From the NCBI GenBank assembly GCA_964384465.1, contig CAYLLT010000003.1, positions 44,599 to 108,598 on the forward strand: DNA of 64,000 nt, in the 5' to 3' direction. The notes under the pieces are model-generated. The model made no database searches, had not been told where the DNA came from, and saw only the letters and a program-made list of their open reading frames with translations. The position numbers were made by a program, and so were the translations under genes. The first letter of the stretch is position 1; the number at the start of each line of letters is the position of its first letter. Positions 8,701-16,334 of this stretch are shown here, piece after piece. This DNA is from CAYLLT01 sp964384465. GTDB taxonomy: Bacteria > Planctomycetota > Phycisphaerae > UBA1845 > PWPN01.

Positions 8701-10618
8701 CGGCGGCACGCCGCAGCTCGTCGCCGTCCCCATCGAGATGCCGCAGGGCGTCAGCTACGAGGGCGTCTTCGGCGGCCGCGGTGAAGCGGAAAAGGTGGCG
8801 GGGGCCGTCAACATGCTTTTCGATTTGCCGGCCGTGTCTTCATCGGCACGACCAGCATCCCCTTCGCGTCGCGCTTTCTACTCTCAGAACTATAACCAGG
8901 CAAAAGACGCCAGCAAAAGCGTTGCGGGGATCGGGAGAAATCCGCCCCGCGCAGGTCAGCCTGCCAACGCGCGCGGTATCGTAAAGTCGGATCAAACTGC
9001 GCAGAATCTGAATGAACATGGACGATCAGGCTCGAATGTTACTAATTACACTTTGGACATTAGTAAGCTTCAACAGCCGAATGCCAATGTCGCTCTGGTT
9101 CCAGGGGGCGCGCCGTCAGGACAGACGCGGGATAAATCTCGATTTGGATCCGTTGGTTTCACTCCTTGGCAACCCGCGCAGAATCTGAATGAGCAAAACC
9201 GATCAGGCTCAAACGTTGTTCAATGGAGTATGTCTGTGAATGGCCTCGTCAACGATGAGCTCGACTTTTCCCACGGCGGCGCTGTGCTGGGAGACGCCGC
9301 TTTCGCCGTGCCTTTCTACGACACCGACGGTGATGGTGTGAGCGATTTCGCAAATACTGGATGGGATCAAGCATCATATGGCTATCAGTTATTTGGCGTA
9401 ACCGGCGGCGGGGCAGGGTCCGACAACGACTTCTTCTTTGTTCCCCCATCGCCCGGCGTCACCGAGGGATTAAATGTTTCTCGCGATGAGCTGCGAGCCC
9501 TGTCGGAGGCTATGACGAAGGTCGCAGAAGAGAAGCTGGCGGCCAAGGGCGTCTATGACAGCTTGGCTACCGGGGATTCGTTTCAGCTTAGCCCGCAAAT
9601 GATGCAGAAGATTCAACAAGACCCGGAGATCACTAATCTGCAGCAACAGAAATTTGCTTCGCAGCAGTATCTTGCGCACCTTCAGAATCGGGTCGGGGAT
9701 GACCATCGGGAAGTTGTCGCAACCAAAGCCCGGATCGAAGCCCTCGATAAGCAATATGAGACGTTCAGGCGCCAAAAGGAGAGAGAGGTTCACAATGATG
9801 AACTCAATTCCGCCCATACGGCGTTTTTGAACAAAACTGGACAAGAACTAGCCCTGCGCGAACGCGCGCGTGGGATAGAGGCCCGGCAGCGCGACCCCTC
9901 GAGCGAGGGCAAGATCTTCGCCTACCCCGAAGAGAATGAATGGCGGGTCATCACCGACCGTTGGAAGTCCGCGTCAACGTCGGCCACACAACCTGCGGCC
10001 ACAACGCAGCCCGAGACCGCGTGGATCGATGAGGCTGCGGCATGGCTGTCGAATCTGGGGGCCAACGATAATGCGAAGGCGTGGGCTCGGCGCGTGCTGC
10101 TGCGGGAACGCCTGGCCCTCGACATCGCCGCCCTGGTGAAAGATAAGGAGCTGGCCGACGCCCGCAAGCTCGCCGACGCGCTGGTCAAGTTTGACGCCGG
10201 GTTCAAGATCGGCGTCCAGATGCGCGACGCGCTCGCCGATGTGAAGCTCGCCGCCGCCGAGCGCGACAAGCGGATCGTCGCCCTCGCCGCACAGGCCCGC
10301 GAGCCGATCGACGCGGCCGTGCGCGACGCGCGGCTCCGACACCGGCTCGACCAGCGGCTATATGCGCTCGCGAAGGGCAGTACCACGCAGCCCGCGCCGG
10401 CGGACGTGAAACTCACCGATCGCGGTGTGCGCGTCACGGTCCTCACCCGCGGCGTCGAAGCGGCGACACTGGCGGCACTGAAAGACAAGGGCCTCGCGGT
10501 GGAGACGACGGCTGAATCGCTGAAGCTGGTCGTCGGATTCGCCCCGCGCGAGCGGCTCGCCGACATCGCCATGCTCGACGGCGTCCGAAGAATCGAACCG
10601 ACGGTGATCAGCGAGTAG
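5765..10618 (+). CDS. Giant VIT and von Willebrand factor A domain membrane protein, candidate anti-sigma partner
   Basis: The 1617-residue product starts with a polar cytoplasmic segment (1-85) and one membrane helix (about 90-110). A VIT domain follows (about 125-270, with YTFPMSHRAAVDRM and GEVHERAKARAIY). Then comes a vWA domain from about 558 with an intact MIDAS motif DTSGSMS. A glycine/asparagine-rich stretch (about 1030-1230) holds a 14-residue direct repeat, followed by coiled-coil-like helices (about 1240-1370). The overlap with the ECF sigma gene and the single N-terminal helix suggest the first 85 residues bind that sigma factor and the outer part senses something; this is inference. 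Two dispersed repeats (6873-6909, 8308-8361) are read in frame inside it. Confidence 0.88.
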   Translation: MSTDNPIFDDADDLGPLPDDQLDGLLREWHQMNAERAAASRDRLMHNIPQNRVEPAAADHVQVDAEAGHRPATTVATTRPFIRRLIMNRYAPIAASLVLLAALIPTLLPTATKPTYARENLMMVPEGGRLDALDREGNVLGPCALKHTDVDVDVSGHFSRVSIKQQYRNTYDRKIEAVYTFPMSHRAAVDRMKMTIGDRVVMGEVHERAKARAIYQAAREQGYVASLLEQERPNIFTQSLANIEPGAEIEIEISYVELLESKDGTYSFDFPMVVGPRYIPGSPRTPAGNLPAGLDARQGLTLLAPAKLTLKEQGAMNTLGELQTGKLQALLNAAVPINRPDAGWWTAGSSTSGEGKNTEPKSPATKPAPSDNPQSAVRNPQSPAQPTLWYRFEAEYCNGAREAGTLHTDGTGQLNGRWFYADHNTIKGMGTGFSQDTTQVPDASRITPEPVRPGKRAGHDISIRVTLDTGGPGIVDLKSALHDIVRTQETKRDDGAARKLTVELKKEVEIPNRDFVLSWRQTADTIQEATFTHTGKIGNFFTLILQPPARVEDAQAVPRELVFVLDTSGSMSGFPVDKAKDVMAKAIDALRPQDTFNLITFSGDTHILWEKPRPFTQTNRKEAQDFLASRQGSGGTEMMKAINAALVQTVDGKPKPLTPDEMSNLPADGRTVTVAVRANQIKINDSTGKDQPWGFIQVREGLRIPIINPISLPQISSDRIMHHTGEWLTVNGERVFRIQTSSIEQDPGSKPMRICCFMTDGYVGNDMAIIDAVRKNAGTTRVFSFGIGNSINRFLLDNMARAGRGEVEYVLLNDGADEKVKCFSQRIQTPVLTDIQLQFSDDLKVADLCGTGVSPVREGSQAAEMARLPDLFDVKPLILHGRYTAPGKGTLTIRGRTGSGAFERTLPLDLPASQPRHDTIATLWARAKVEELMNQDLAAAQQNNLPPERRGEVVRLGETFGIMTQFTSFVAVEKARVTLGGTPQLVAVPIEMPQGVSYEGVFGGRGEAEKVAGAVNMLFDLPAVSSSARPASPSRRAFYSQNYNQAKDASKSVAGIGRNPPRAGQPANARGIVKSDQTAQNLNEHGRSGSNVTNYTLDISKLQQPNANVALVPGGAPSGQTRDKSRFGSVGFTPWQPAQNLNEQNRSGSNVVQWSMSVNGLVNDELDFSHGGAVLGDAAFAVPFYDTDGDGVSDFANTGWDQASYGYQLFGVTGGGAGSDNDFFFVPPSPGVTEGLNVSRDELRALSEAMTKVAEEKLAAKGVYDSLATGDSFQLSPQMMQKIQQDPEITNLQQQKFASQQYLAHLQNRVGDDHREVVATKARIEALDKQYETFRRQKEREVHNDELNSAHTAFLNKTGQELALRERARGIEARQRDPSSEGKIFAYPEENEWRVITDRWKSASTSATQPAATTQPETAWIDEAAAWLSNLGANDNAKAWARRVLLRERLALDIAALVKDKELADARKLADALVKFDAGFKIGVQMRDALADVKLAAAERDKRIVALAAQAREPIDAAVRDARLRHRLDQRLYALAKGSTTQPAPADVKLTDRGVRVTVLTRGVEAATLAALKDKGLAVETTAESLKLVVGFAPRERLADIAMLDGVRRIEPTVISE
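6873..6909. repeat. AATCCGC heptad repeat inside a coding sequence
   Basis: Five imperfect tandem units of CCGCAAT type, read in frame as DNPQSAVRNPQS. The same heptad, in reverse complement, lies between nuoA and nuoB (61731-61770). Confidence 0.75.
8308..8361. repeat. Double-hairpin palindromic repeat inside a coding sequence
   Basis: Two perfect hairpins in a row: CACCGGC-GTCTC-GCCGGTG (8314-8332) and GGCAGC-CAG-GCTGCC (8339-8353). The element is read in frame within the vWA protein as roughly CGTGVSPVREGSQAAEMA. It resembles dispersed palindromic elements of planctomycete-type genomes; only one copy is in this window. Confidence 0.6.
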
Positions 10619-10685
10619 CGGTCCGCCTTACCCAGGATTGCGGACCTGGCTCAGTCGATCGCGTGCTACTGCTCTCAAGAGTGCA

Positions 10686-11537
10686 TCAGTGAGTGGATAA
10701 GCTGCCCGGCTTCGGATGAGCATCCGACGCCACCCGGGCCTCAGCCTCGATCTGCGACTGGATGATGGGCGCCAGCCAGTGGCTCACGAACCCGCGGCTG
10801 GCCCAGCCCATGTGGCCGCCGGTGTGGCCGTCCTCGGCCATTTTGCGGGAATAACGCTGCTGGTGAAGCCGGTCGGAATAAAGCTTTTTATCCTCGTCGT
10901 CCAGCCCCCAGGGAGTGGTGAACCCGACGGCGCCGGCCGCGCTGGTGTGGCGGCCCTCGATGGTCCCCAGGAGCATCGTGCCGGCACGGAGGAACCCGAC
11001 ATCATAAGGAGAGTAATAGTTCCAAATACCACAACGGGTCCGCAGCAGCGCCCGCCGCAGGTCGTAGTCGGGCGCCACCGCCGGCGCCAGCAGGATCGCG
11101 CTGGTGATCTGCTGGCGGGGGGGAAGCTCTTCCAGGGCCATGATGGCGATGCCGCCGCCGCCCGAATGGCCGATCAGGTGCACCGGCCGGCCGGGATAAC
11201 GCGCCTGATATTCCACAATTTTGCGGGCGACGATCCGCGCTTCGTGCCGGTTCCGCCAGTAATCCCGCAGATTGATCGGAAACAGCAGCGGCGAAGCGGT
11301 CCAATCGTAGACCTCAACCGATGACGGAACTCCGCCATCAATCAGCCCCTTGGCCACGTTTGAGTTCAGAAAACTGGCCCCCTCGATCCCCGGCAGGATA
11401 ATGGTAAAACCACTGTCAAGACGCGCGGGCGTGCGATACCGCGCCGGGATGCCGCAGCCGGCCAGCCCCACCGTGCAAATTAGGATGGCCAAGCAGCCGA
11501 CCCGGCGAAAAATCCCGTGGAAACGAGCAAAACGCAA
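10686..11537 (-). CDS. Alpha/beta-hydrolase-fold lipoprotein
   Basis: A 283-residue protein with a lipoprotein signal peptide and lipobox LAGC (about residues 24-27). The nucleophile elbow GHSGGG is preceded by a strand reading RPVHLI, and a histidine-rich HTGGHMGW near the C-terminus could supply the catalytic histidine. It begins with TTG at 11537, supported by GAGGGTG seven bases upstream. Expected to be a membrane-anchored lipase or esterase; the substrate is unknown. It faces the VIT/vWA gene tail to tail. The 170 bases upstream (11538-11710) show no further gene. Confidence 0.78.
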   Translation of the reverse strand: MRFARFHGIFRRVGCLAILICTVGLAGCGIPARYRTPARLDSGFTIILPGIEGASFLNSNVAKGLIDGGVPSSVEVYDWTASPLLFPINLRDYWRNRHEARIVARKIVEYQARYPGRPVHLIGHSGGGGIAIMALEELPPRQQITSAILLAPAVAPDYDLRRALLRTRCGIWNYYSPYDVGFLRAGTMLLGTIEGRHTSAAGAVGFTTPWGLDDEDKKLYSDRLHQQRYSRKMAEDGHTGGHMGWASRGFVSHWLAPIIQSQIEAEARVASDAHPKPGSLSTH

Positions 11538-11710
11538 CTCGAAACACCCTCAATGGTTATCCGCTCGACCGCGCCACGAACCGGAAGCGGGCATGATAAC
11601 GGCAATGGCAATATCGGACAAGAGGACGCACGGTCTGGAATATCGTGACATATAGACGCGACCCGAAGGGTAATGCGTGCCTGATCAAATGGAATAACCG
11701 CCAGCGGTTT

Positions 11711-12265
11711 TCAGAGCGGAGCGGACTCGGGGCAAGTCTCTAACCGATTTCTCTGTTGGGCGGCATACAACTCATCCAATGTATACAAGGTGCCGCACTC
11801 CGGGCATCTCGACTCGGACAGGCCGGTCATGTTGTAGTCGCACCGGGGGCAGTAGAGGGTCTGTCGCACACGATCGGCTCGCTCCGATTTCGTTTCTCGC
11901 CAGGTCCAGACCATTACGATCGGCCAGACCGTAATAGCCATGATGCTGGCAATGAATATTCCAATAGAGCGATCCCATCTGTCCAGCAGAAGTTGAGAGC
12001 CGTAGCCGATACCCGTACAAACGACGACGACGCCAAAGGAGCCAATCCACGTCCATCGTTTCCGCAGAGCCGTCCAGCGCACGTGCCTTCTCCAAAGTTC
12101 AAGCCAGCACACCACCACAAAGAGAGCGACCACGGCCCCAGTCCAGATGATCGCGTAGTCATCATGGATGTGATGCTCTAAGAGTAAAAAGGTAGTTAGA
12201 TAGAGGGCAAGTGCCAGCGGCCACAGGAGAATGGCCAGCAGGATTCGGATGAGCAGCGGAGGCAT
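11711..12265 (-). CDS. Membrane protein with C-terminal zinc ribbon
   Basis: A 184-residue protein with four hydrophobic segments (about residues 5-27, 37-53, 72-90 and 103-121), then a two-CxxC zinc ribbon (CPRCDYNMTGL ... CPECG) close to the C-terminus. I chose the ATG at 12265 because GAAGGA lies seven bases upstream; the longer frame to 12313 would overlap the preceding gene. It follows the pseudopilin-like gene by 14 bases and is probably co-transcribed with it. The CPxCxYxLxGL type of ribbon is common in planctomycete membrane proteins of unknown function. Confidence 0.75.
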   Translation of the reverse strand: MPPLLIRILLAILLWPLALALYLTTFLLLEHHIHDDYAIIWTGAVVALFVVVCWLELWRRHVRWTALRKRWTWIGSFGVVVVCTGIGYGSQLLLDRWDRSIGIFIASIMAITVWPIVMVWTWRETKSERADRVRQTLYCPRCDYNMTGLSESRCPECGTLYTLDELYAAQQRNRLETCPESAPL

Positions 12266-12279
12266 GGCTCGTTCCTTCT

Positions 12280-13152
12280 TCACGGATACAATAGGGTGTC
12301 GGTCTGGCCCCACGGCGTTTCGTTGCCGGTCGGCGGTGTACCCTGCACGCGTGGTGTCTCATCAGACTTAGAACCGCCGGTCGCGCTTGACCAGCGTGTA
12401 TAAATATTGTCTGCCTCTTTACCAGCGAAGGGTCTCAAAAAGAACTCAGCGTGAGAATCCGCGAACAACATGACCTGGCCTTCTCCGGCATGATTTGGCG
12501 AGTTCCAGGGCTGCCAAGCATCAGGATTGCTCGACGATGTGAGGTTGGGTATCCCGGGGTTGGCCTTTCCGGCTTCGAGTGCAGCTCCGTAAGGCCCCTT
12601 GTCGGCGGCGAGGACCATTCGCGAATCGCAATCTGATGAGGGCTGGCCCTTCTTGCCGTACGGCACCTGATAGGAGTAACTCACCTCGCTCCAGTTTCGG
12701 AAGTCCCAAAACAATTGCGGATTATCTTCCTCATTTTTACTATCGTCGCTGTTGGGGCAGACGAAAGAAGCCGGCGTCGATGCTCCCGTCCTGATTAGCA
12801 GCCAGAGATTGCGTGTGGTGGACATTTCTGTATCGGCGAGGGTCGTCTGGCCGGCATTCGGGTCTCCCGCGGTACCCCGATGCACACCGATCTTCTTAGG
12901 CGTGTAGTTGACAAGTCCCACCCCATCTGTCTCTGCGGGGGCGTGCGGTGCGATAGGCCACATCTCCGCATTCTCGTTTCCATAGGTATAAAAGCCTTTG
13001 CCAAGAGACGACAGATTAGCGGCACATGTCGTTTGCCAAGATGGCCGGTTTCTCATGTACGGCCACATGAGGACAAAAACCACAACCAACAGCAAAACGA
13101 CGGCTAGGATTGCCAGCAGCTCGACCACCGTCATGGCGGGACGTTTGGACAT
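12280..13152 (-). CDS. Prepilin-type N-terminal methylation protein (pseudopilin-like)
   Basis: A 290-residue protein starting MSKRPAMTVVELLAILAVV, a short basic leader followed by the prepilin hydrophobic helix with glutamate at position +5. The rest is a large extracellular domain containing H(A)GEGQVMLFADSHAEFF, which matches the H-x-DG-like C-terminal signature of planctomycete DUF1559-type proteins. A second protein of the same general plan is at 55003. It probably assembles in, or is secreted through, a type II or type IV pilus-like machine. The start has no obvious ribosome-binding site. Confidence 0.8.
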   Translation of the reverse strand: MSKRPAMTVVELLAILAVVLLLVVVFVLMWPYMRNRPSWQTTCAANLSSLGKGFYTYGNENAEMWPIAPHAPAETDGVGLVNYTPKKIGVHRGTAGDPNAGQTTLADTEMSTTRNLWLLIRTGASTPASFVCPNSDDSKNEEDNPQLFWDFRNWSEVSYSYQVPYGKKGQPSSDCDSRMVLAADKGPYGAALEAGKANPGIPNLTSSSNPDAWQPWNSPNHAGEGQVMLFADSHAEFFLRPFAGKEADNIYTRWSSATGGSKSDETPRVQGTPPTGNETPWGQTDTLLYP

Positions 13153-13225
13153 GATGGATACCGATAGATTCTACTCCGCTCATGGACCTGAGTCGCGAAA
13201 GCGTGGCAGCGGGATGCTGATCCCG

Positions 13226-14401
13226 TCAGTCCGCCGCCATCGTGTGGCTTTTCACATACCGGTCCGCCATCGCGATGCGCTTGGATGTGGCCGGATGATC
13301 GTCGAAGAGGATTTCCTCCCACCGCGGCGGGTTCGGATCGTCCATGTTCATCTCGCTGAGCCGCTCGAATGCGGTGCGGTACGCGGCCGGGTTGTCGGTG
13401 AGCCGCAGGGCGTCGCTGTCGCACTGCCGCTCGAAATGACGGCTGATCGCATTGGTGAGCGGCGAGATCAGCAGCGGGAACAGCATCGAGATCATCATCA
13501 CCTGCGGAAAACGGGCCACCGCCTCGGGCCAGTCCGCGTACGGTCCGGCGAAAGGATCCAGCCGCCAGTGGATCAGCGCCACCAGCGCCGAACTCATAAC
13601 CGCGGTCAGCGCGATGCCCTTGTAGATATGCCCGCGGAGGTGATGGCCGAGTTCGTGGGCGAACACCACCGCGATCTGATCGTCGTTGAACGCATCCAGC
13701 AACGTATCCGAGAGATACACCCGCCGCGATGAGCCCAGCCCGGCCAGCATCGCGTTGGCCTTTTTCGTGTCCTTGCTCAGCGCCAGATCGTATACGCCGG
13801 TGAGCGTCAGGCCCGTACCGCCGGCCAGCTCCTCGAGCCGGTGCGTCAGCGACGGCCGATCCAGGGGCCTCGCCGGATAGAACAGCGGCAGGATCAGCAG
13901 CGGGAACACCTTGGCCAGCACGACGCTGAGCAGCATCACGCCCGCCCACAGGTAAACGCTCCACCACGGCCCCGCATGCCAGAGCAGCGCATAAAGCCCG
14001 CCGAGCAGGATCGCGCCGAGGATGACGCCGATCAGCCACGTTTTCAATTGAAAAATAAACCAACTGGCCGGCGTCTGGTTGCTGAGCTGATACCGGCGCT
14101 CCAGCGTGAAACCTCCATAATATTCCATCGGGAGCATCACCAGCACGGAGCCCACCATCATCGTGCCCGCCGCCAGGGCCAGTCCGACCCAGCGCGACCC
14201 CGTTGGCGCAACGATCCATTCCACGAACCCGTCCGCCAACCAGCACCACGCCGCCCAGTACGCGAACGAGAGCCCGATGCCGGCAATATGCAGATTCCGT
14301 TTCGCGCGATGATAGATCTTGACATCCTCCGGCGGGGGCGGGGGCGTGCGTTCCGCAGCGGCCGGCGGCGGAGAGGGGATCTCGTCTTTTTGTACTTCCA
14401 T
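13226..14401 (-). CDS. Ste24/CAAX-protease-like M48 metalloprotease
   Basis: A 391-residue integral membrane protease. The zinc motif HELGHH followed by LRGH lies near residue 248 in the cytosolic-facing loop, with the downstream ligand in SRHFERQCDSDAL. Several hydrophobic segments precede it (LSFAYWAAWCWLADGF, LALAAGTMMVGSVLVML, WLIGVILGAILLGGLY, LWAGVMLLSVVLAKVF), and PLFYPARPL matches the Ste24 family. I start it at the ATG at 14401, giving a proline-rich cytosolic N-terminus; the frame is open further upstream. Likely role: quality control of membrane proteins. Confidence 0.87.
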   Translation of the reverse strand: MEVQKDEIPSPPPAAAERTPPPPPEDVKIYHRAKRNLHIAGIGLSFAYWAAWCWLADGFVEWIVAPTGSRWVGLALAAGTMMVGSVLVMLPMEYYGGFTLERRYQLSNQTPASWFIFQLKTWLIGVILGAILLGGLYALLWHAGPWWSVYLWAGVMLLSVVLAKVFPLLILPLFYPARPLDRPSLTHRLEELAGGTGLTLTGVYDLALSKDTKKANAMLAGLGSSRRVYLSDTLLDAFNDDQIAVVFAHELGHHLRGHIYKGIALTAVMSSALVALIHWRLDPFAGPYADWPEAVARFPQVMMISMLFPLLISPLTNAISRHFERQCDSDALRLTDNPAAYRTAFERLSEMNMDDPNPPRWEEILFDDHPATSKRIAMADRYVKSHTMAAD

Positions 14402-14464
14402 GCCTTGAGGATAGCCGAACCCTCTCGACTTGAGAAATCGCTCCGCACTCCGACGGGCATACGC

Positions 14465-14683
14465 GGGGCGTGGCAATTTTTTGGGGAGCGGACCAGTTTT
14501 GGAGTGCGGTGGTGCGACACCGCTTTGGCTTCACGCGGATCGTTCTGGCTCTTGAGCCAAAGTCGGACTTGGATCTGACGCGCCTGCTGCGCCTGAAAAC
14601 GGCTCCGCCGGGAGCGAAAGCGGCGTCAAGGCCGCCGCACTCCAAAAGCGCTATCGTTGCTCCCGAAAAAATTGCCACGCCCC
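14465..14683. repeat. Nested inverted-repeat element (MITE-like), intergenic
   Basis: The outer arms (14465-14489 and 14659-14683) are 25 bases long with one mismatch and read GGGGCGTGGCAATTTTTT in the left arm. Inside them a second inverted repeat begins TTTTGGAGTGCGGTGG at 14497 and ends CCGCACTCCAAAA at 14647. A related inner element is at 51853-51947. It fills most of the 379-base space between the divergent M48 protease and Gfo/Idh genes. Confidence 0.75.
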
Positions 14684-14780
14684 ATGCGCGGCTGGTACGT
14701 GGGTGCTGTGGTTTTTTTCGGGCATTCCCTTAAGCTGTCGGACAACGCGGTGAACATTTTCCTTCCGCAGGAGGCCTATC

Positions 14781-16124
14781 ATGCCCAGGCAGATCACGCG
14801 CCGCAGGTTTATAAAAGAATCGGCCACGCCCATTGTTGTGGGCAGTGGGTTCATGCGCGGTGCGGCCGTTCGGCAGGCTTCCGCGGCCGTTCTGGGCGCC
14901 AACGATAAGGTATCCCTTGCGTTCCTGGGTTGCGGTCGGCGCGGCAATCAATTGCTCGATGCCTTTCTCGGAGTCGGCGGTATCCACGTGGCCGCGGTGT
15001 GCGATGTCAATACGCCGCGGGCCGAGGCGATGCGGAAGAAACTCGACGACAAACCGGATCTCATTCACGATTACCGGAAGGTGCTTCAGCGCCGCGATAT
15101 CGACGCGATCGTGATCGCGGTCGATACCCATTGGCATTGCCTGCCGACGGTGGAGGCCTGCCAGGCCGGCAAGGACGTTTACATCGAAAAGCCGCTCTCC
15201 TGGAGCGTGCGCGAAGGCCGGATCATGGTCGAGGCGGCGCGTAAGCACGACCGGGTGGTCATGATCGGCACGCAGCAGCGCAACATGACGGTGTTTCAGG
15301 AAGCCGTCGACTTCATTCACTCCGGCAAGCTCGGCAAGGTCAGCAAGGTGGAGATGTGGAACATTCAGAACACCGCGCCGGAAGGCTTCGGCAACCCTCC
15401 CGACGGCGACCCGCCGCCGGGCCTGGACTGGGATTTCTGGCTCGGGCCGGCCCCGTACGCGCGCTTCAATCCGAACCGGTACGGCAGCAACTTTTCGATC
15501 TGGTTCTGGGATTATGGCGGCGGTTTCGTGACCGAGTGGGGCGCGCACCTTCAGGACATCACCCATTGGGCGATGAAGGAGGATAAGCCGCTCTCGGTCA
15601 GCGCGGTGGGCGGGCGGTTCACGGCGAAGGACAACACCGAGGCGCCCGACACGATCGACGTGCTGTTCGAATACCCAGGCTTTACCGCGCAATACTTCCA
15701 CCGCCGCGGCAACGGCCGGCACCTGTGGAACGAGCAGCGGTACGGCCAGGTGTTTTACGGCGACCAGGGCACGCTCTTCGTGAACCGCGGCGGCTGGGAG
15801 GTCATGCCCGAGCCGGTAGACTGGAACGCACCGCCCGACCGGCGCAAGCCGCGCTGCCCCGCCGTCAAGCGCGGCGGCTCAACCGAGAACGGGCCGCATC
15901 AACAGATGTTCCTCGACTCCGTGCGGGCGCACCGCAAACCGCCGACGGCCGATGTCGAGATGGGGCATCGGACCACCATCCCCGGCCTCCTGGCCAACAT
16001 CTCCTACCGCACCGGCCGCAAGCTCGTCTGGGACGCCGAGCGCGAAACGATCAAGAACGACCCCGAGGCGTCGAAGATGCTGACCCGTGAATACCGCAAG
16101 CCCTGGGTGCTGCCAGTGCCCTGA
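14781..16124 (+). CDS. Gfo/Idh/MocA oxidoreductase with twin-arginine signal
   Basis: A 447-residue NAD(P)-dependent sugar or sugar-acid oxidoreductase. The N-terminus has a Tat-like motif TRRRFIKES; the Rossmann motif is degenerate (FLGCGRRGNQLL). The family's conserved EKP is present in VYIEKPLS, and DITHWAM and RYGQVFYGDQG occur in the C-terminal domain. Secreted, Tat-signal members of this family are abundant in planctomycetes. AGGAGG lies six bases before the ATG. It stands between the repeat element and the large propeller/cytochrome gene. The substrate cannot be deduced. Confidence 0.88.
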   Translation: MPRQITRRRFIKESATPIVVGSGFMRGAAVRQASAAVLGANDKVSLAFLGCGRRGNQLLDAFLGVGGIHVAAVCDVNTPRAEAMRKKLDDKPDLIHDYRKVLQRRDIDAIVIAVDTHWHCLPTVEACQAGKDVYIEKPLSWSVREGRIMVEAARKHDRVVMIGTQQRNMTVFQEAVDFIHSGKLGKVSKVEMWNIQNTAPEGFGNPPDGDPPPGLDWDFWLGPAPYARFNPNRYGSNFSIWFWDYGGGFVTEWGAHLQDITHWAMKEDKPLSVSAVGGRFTAKDNTEAPDTIDVLFEYPGFTAQYFHRRGNGRHLWNEQRYGQVFYGDQGTLFVNRGGWEVMPEPVDWNAPPDRRKPRCPAVKRGGSTENGPHQQMFLDSVRAHRKPPTADVEMGHRTTIPGLLANISYRTGRKLVWDAERETIKNDPEASKMLTREYRKPWVLPVP

Positions 16125-16334
16125 TCCTGTGGCAATCCATAAGCTCTTTCGCCGTCAGCAATTGGTCACATTGTGCTTGCATTTCGTAGGCTCTTCGCAT
16201 AAAAAGACTTATAGGAGGGCGGCGACGGATGGGAACGCGGGGTCGGCGGAGAGTTCCTGGATCGAAAACTCGGTTATGTCGCGGGCTGCGGCCTTTCATC
16301 CGGCCGCCCTTAATCCTTTAATGGTTTCGGCATC

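Noticed and set aside
13131..14678. A 515-residue minus-strand open frame
   Set aside because: Overlaps the M48 protease in another frame, and its start is inside an inverted repeat.
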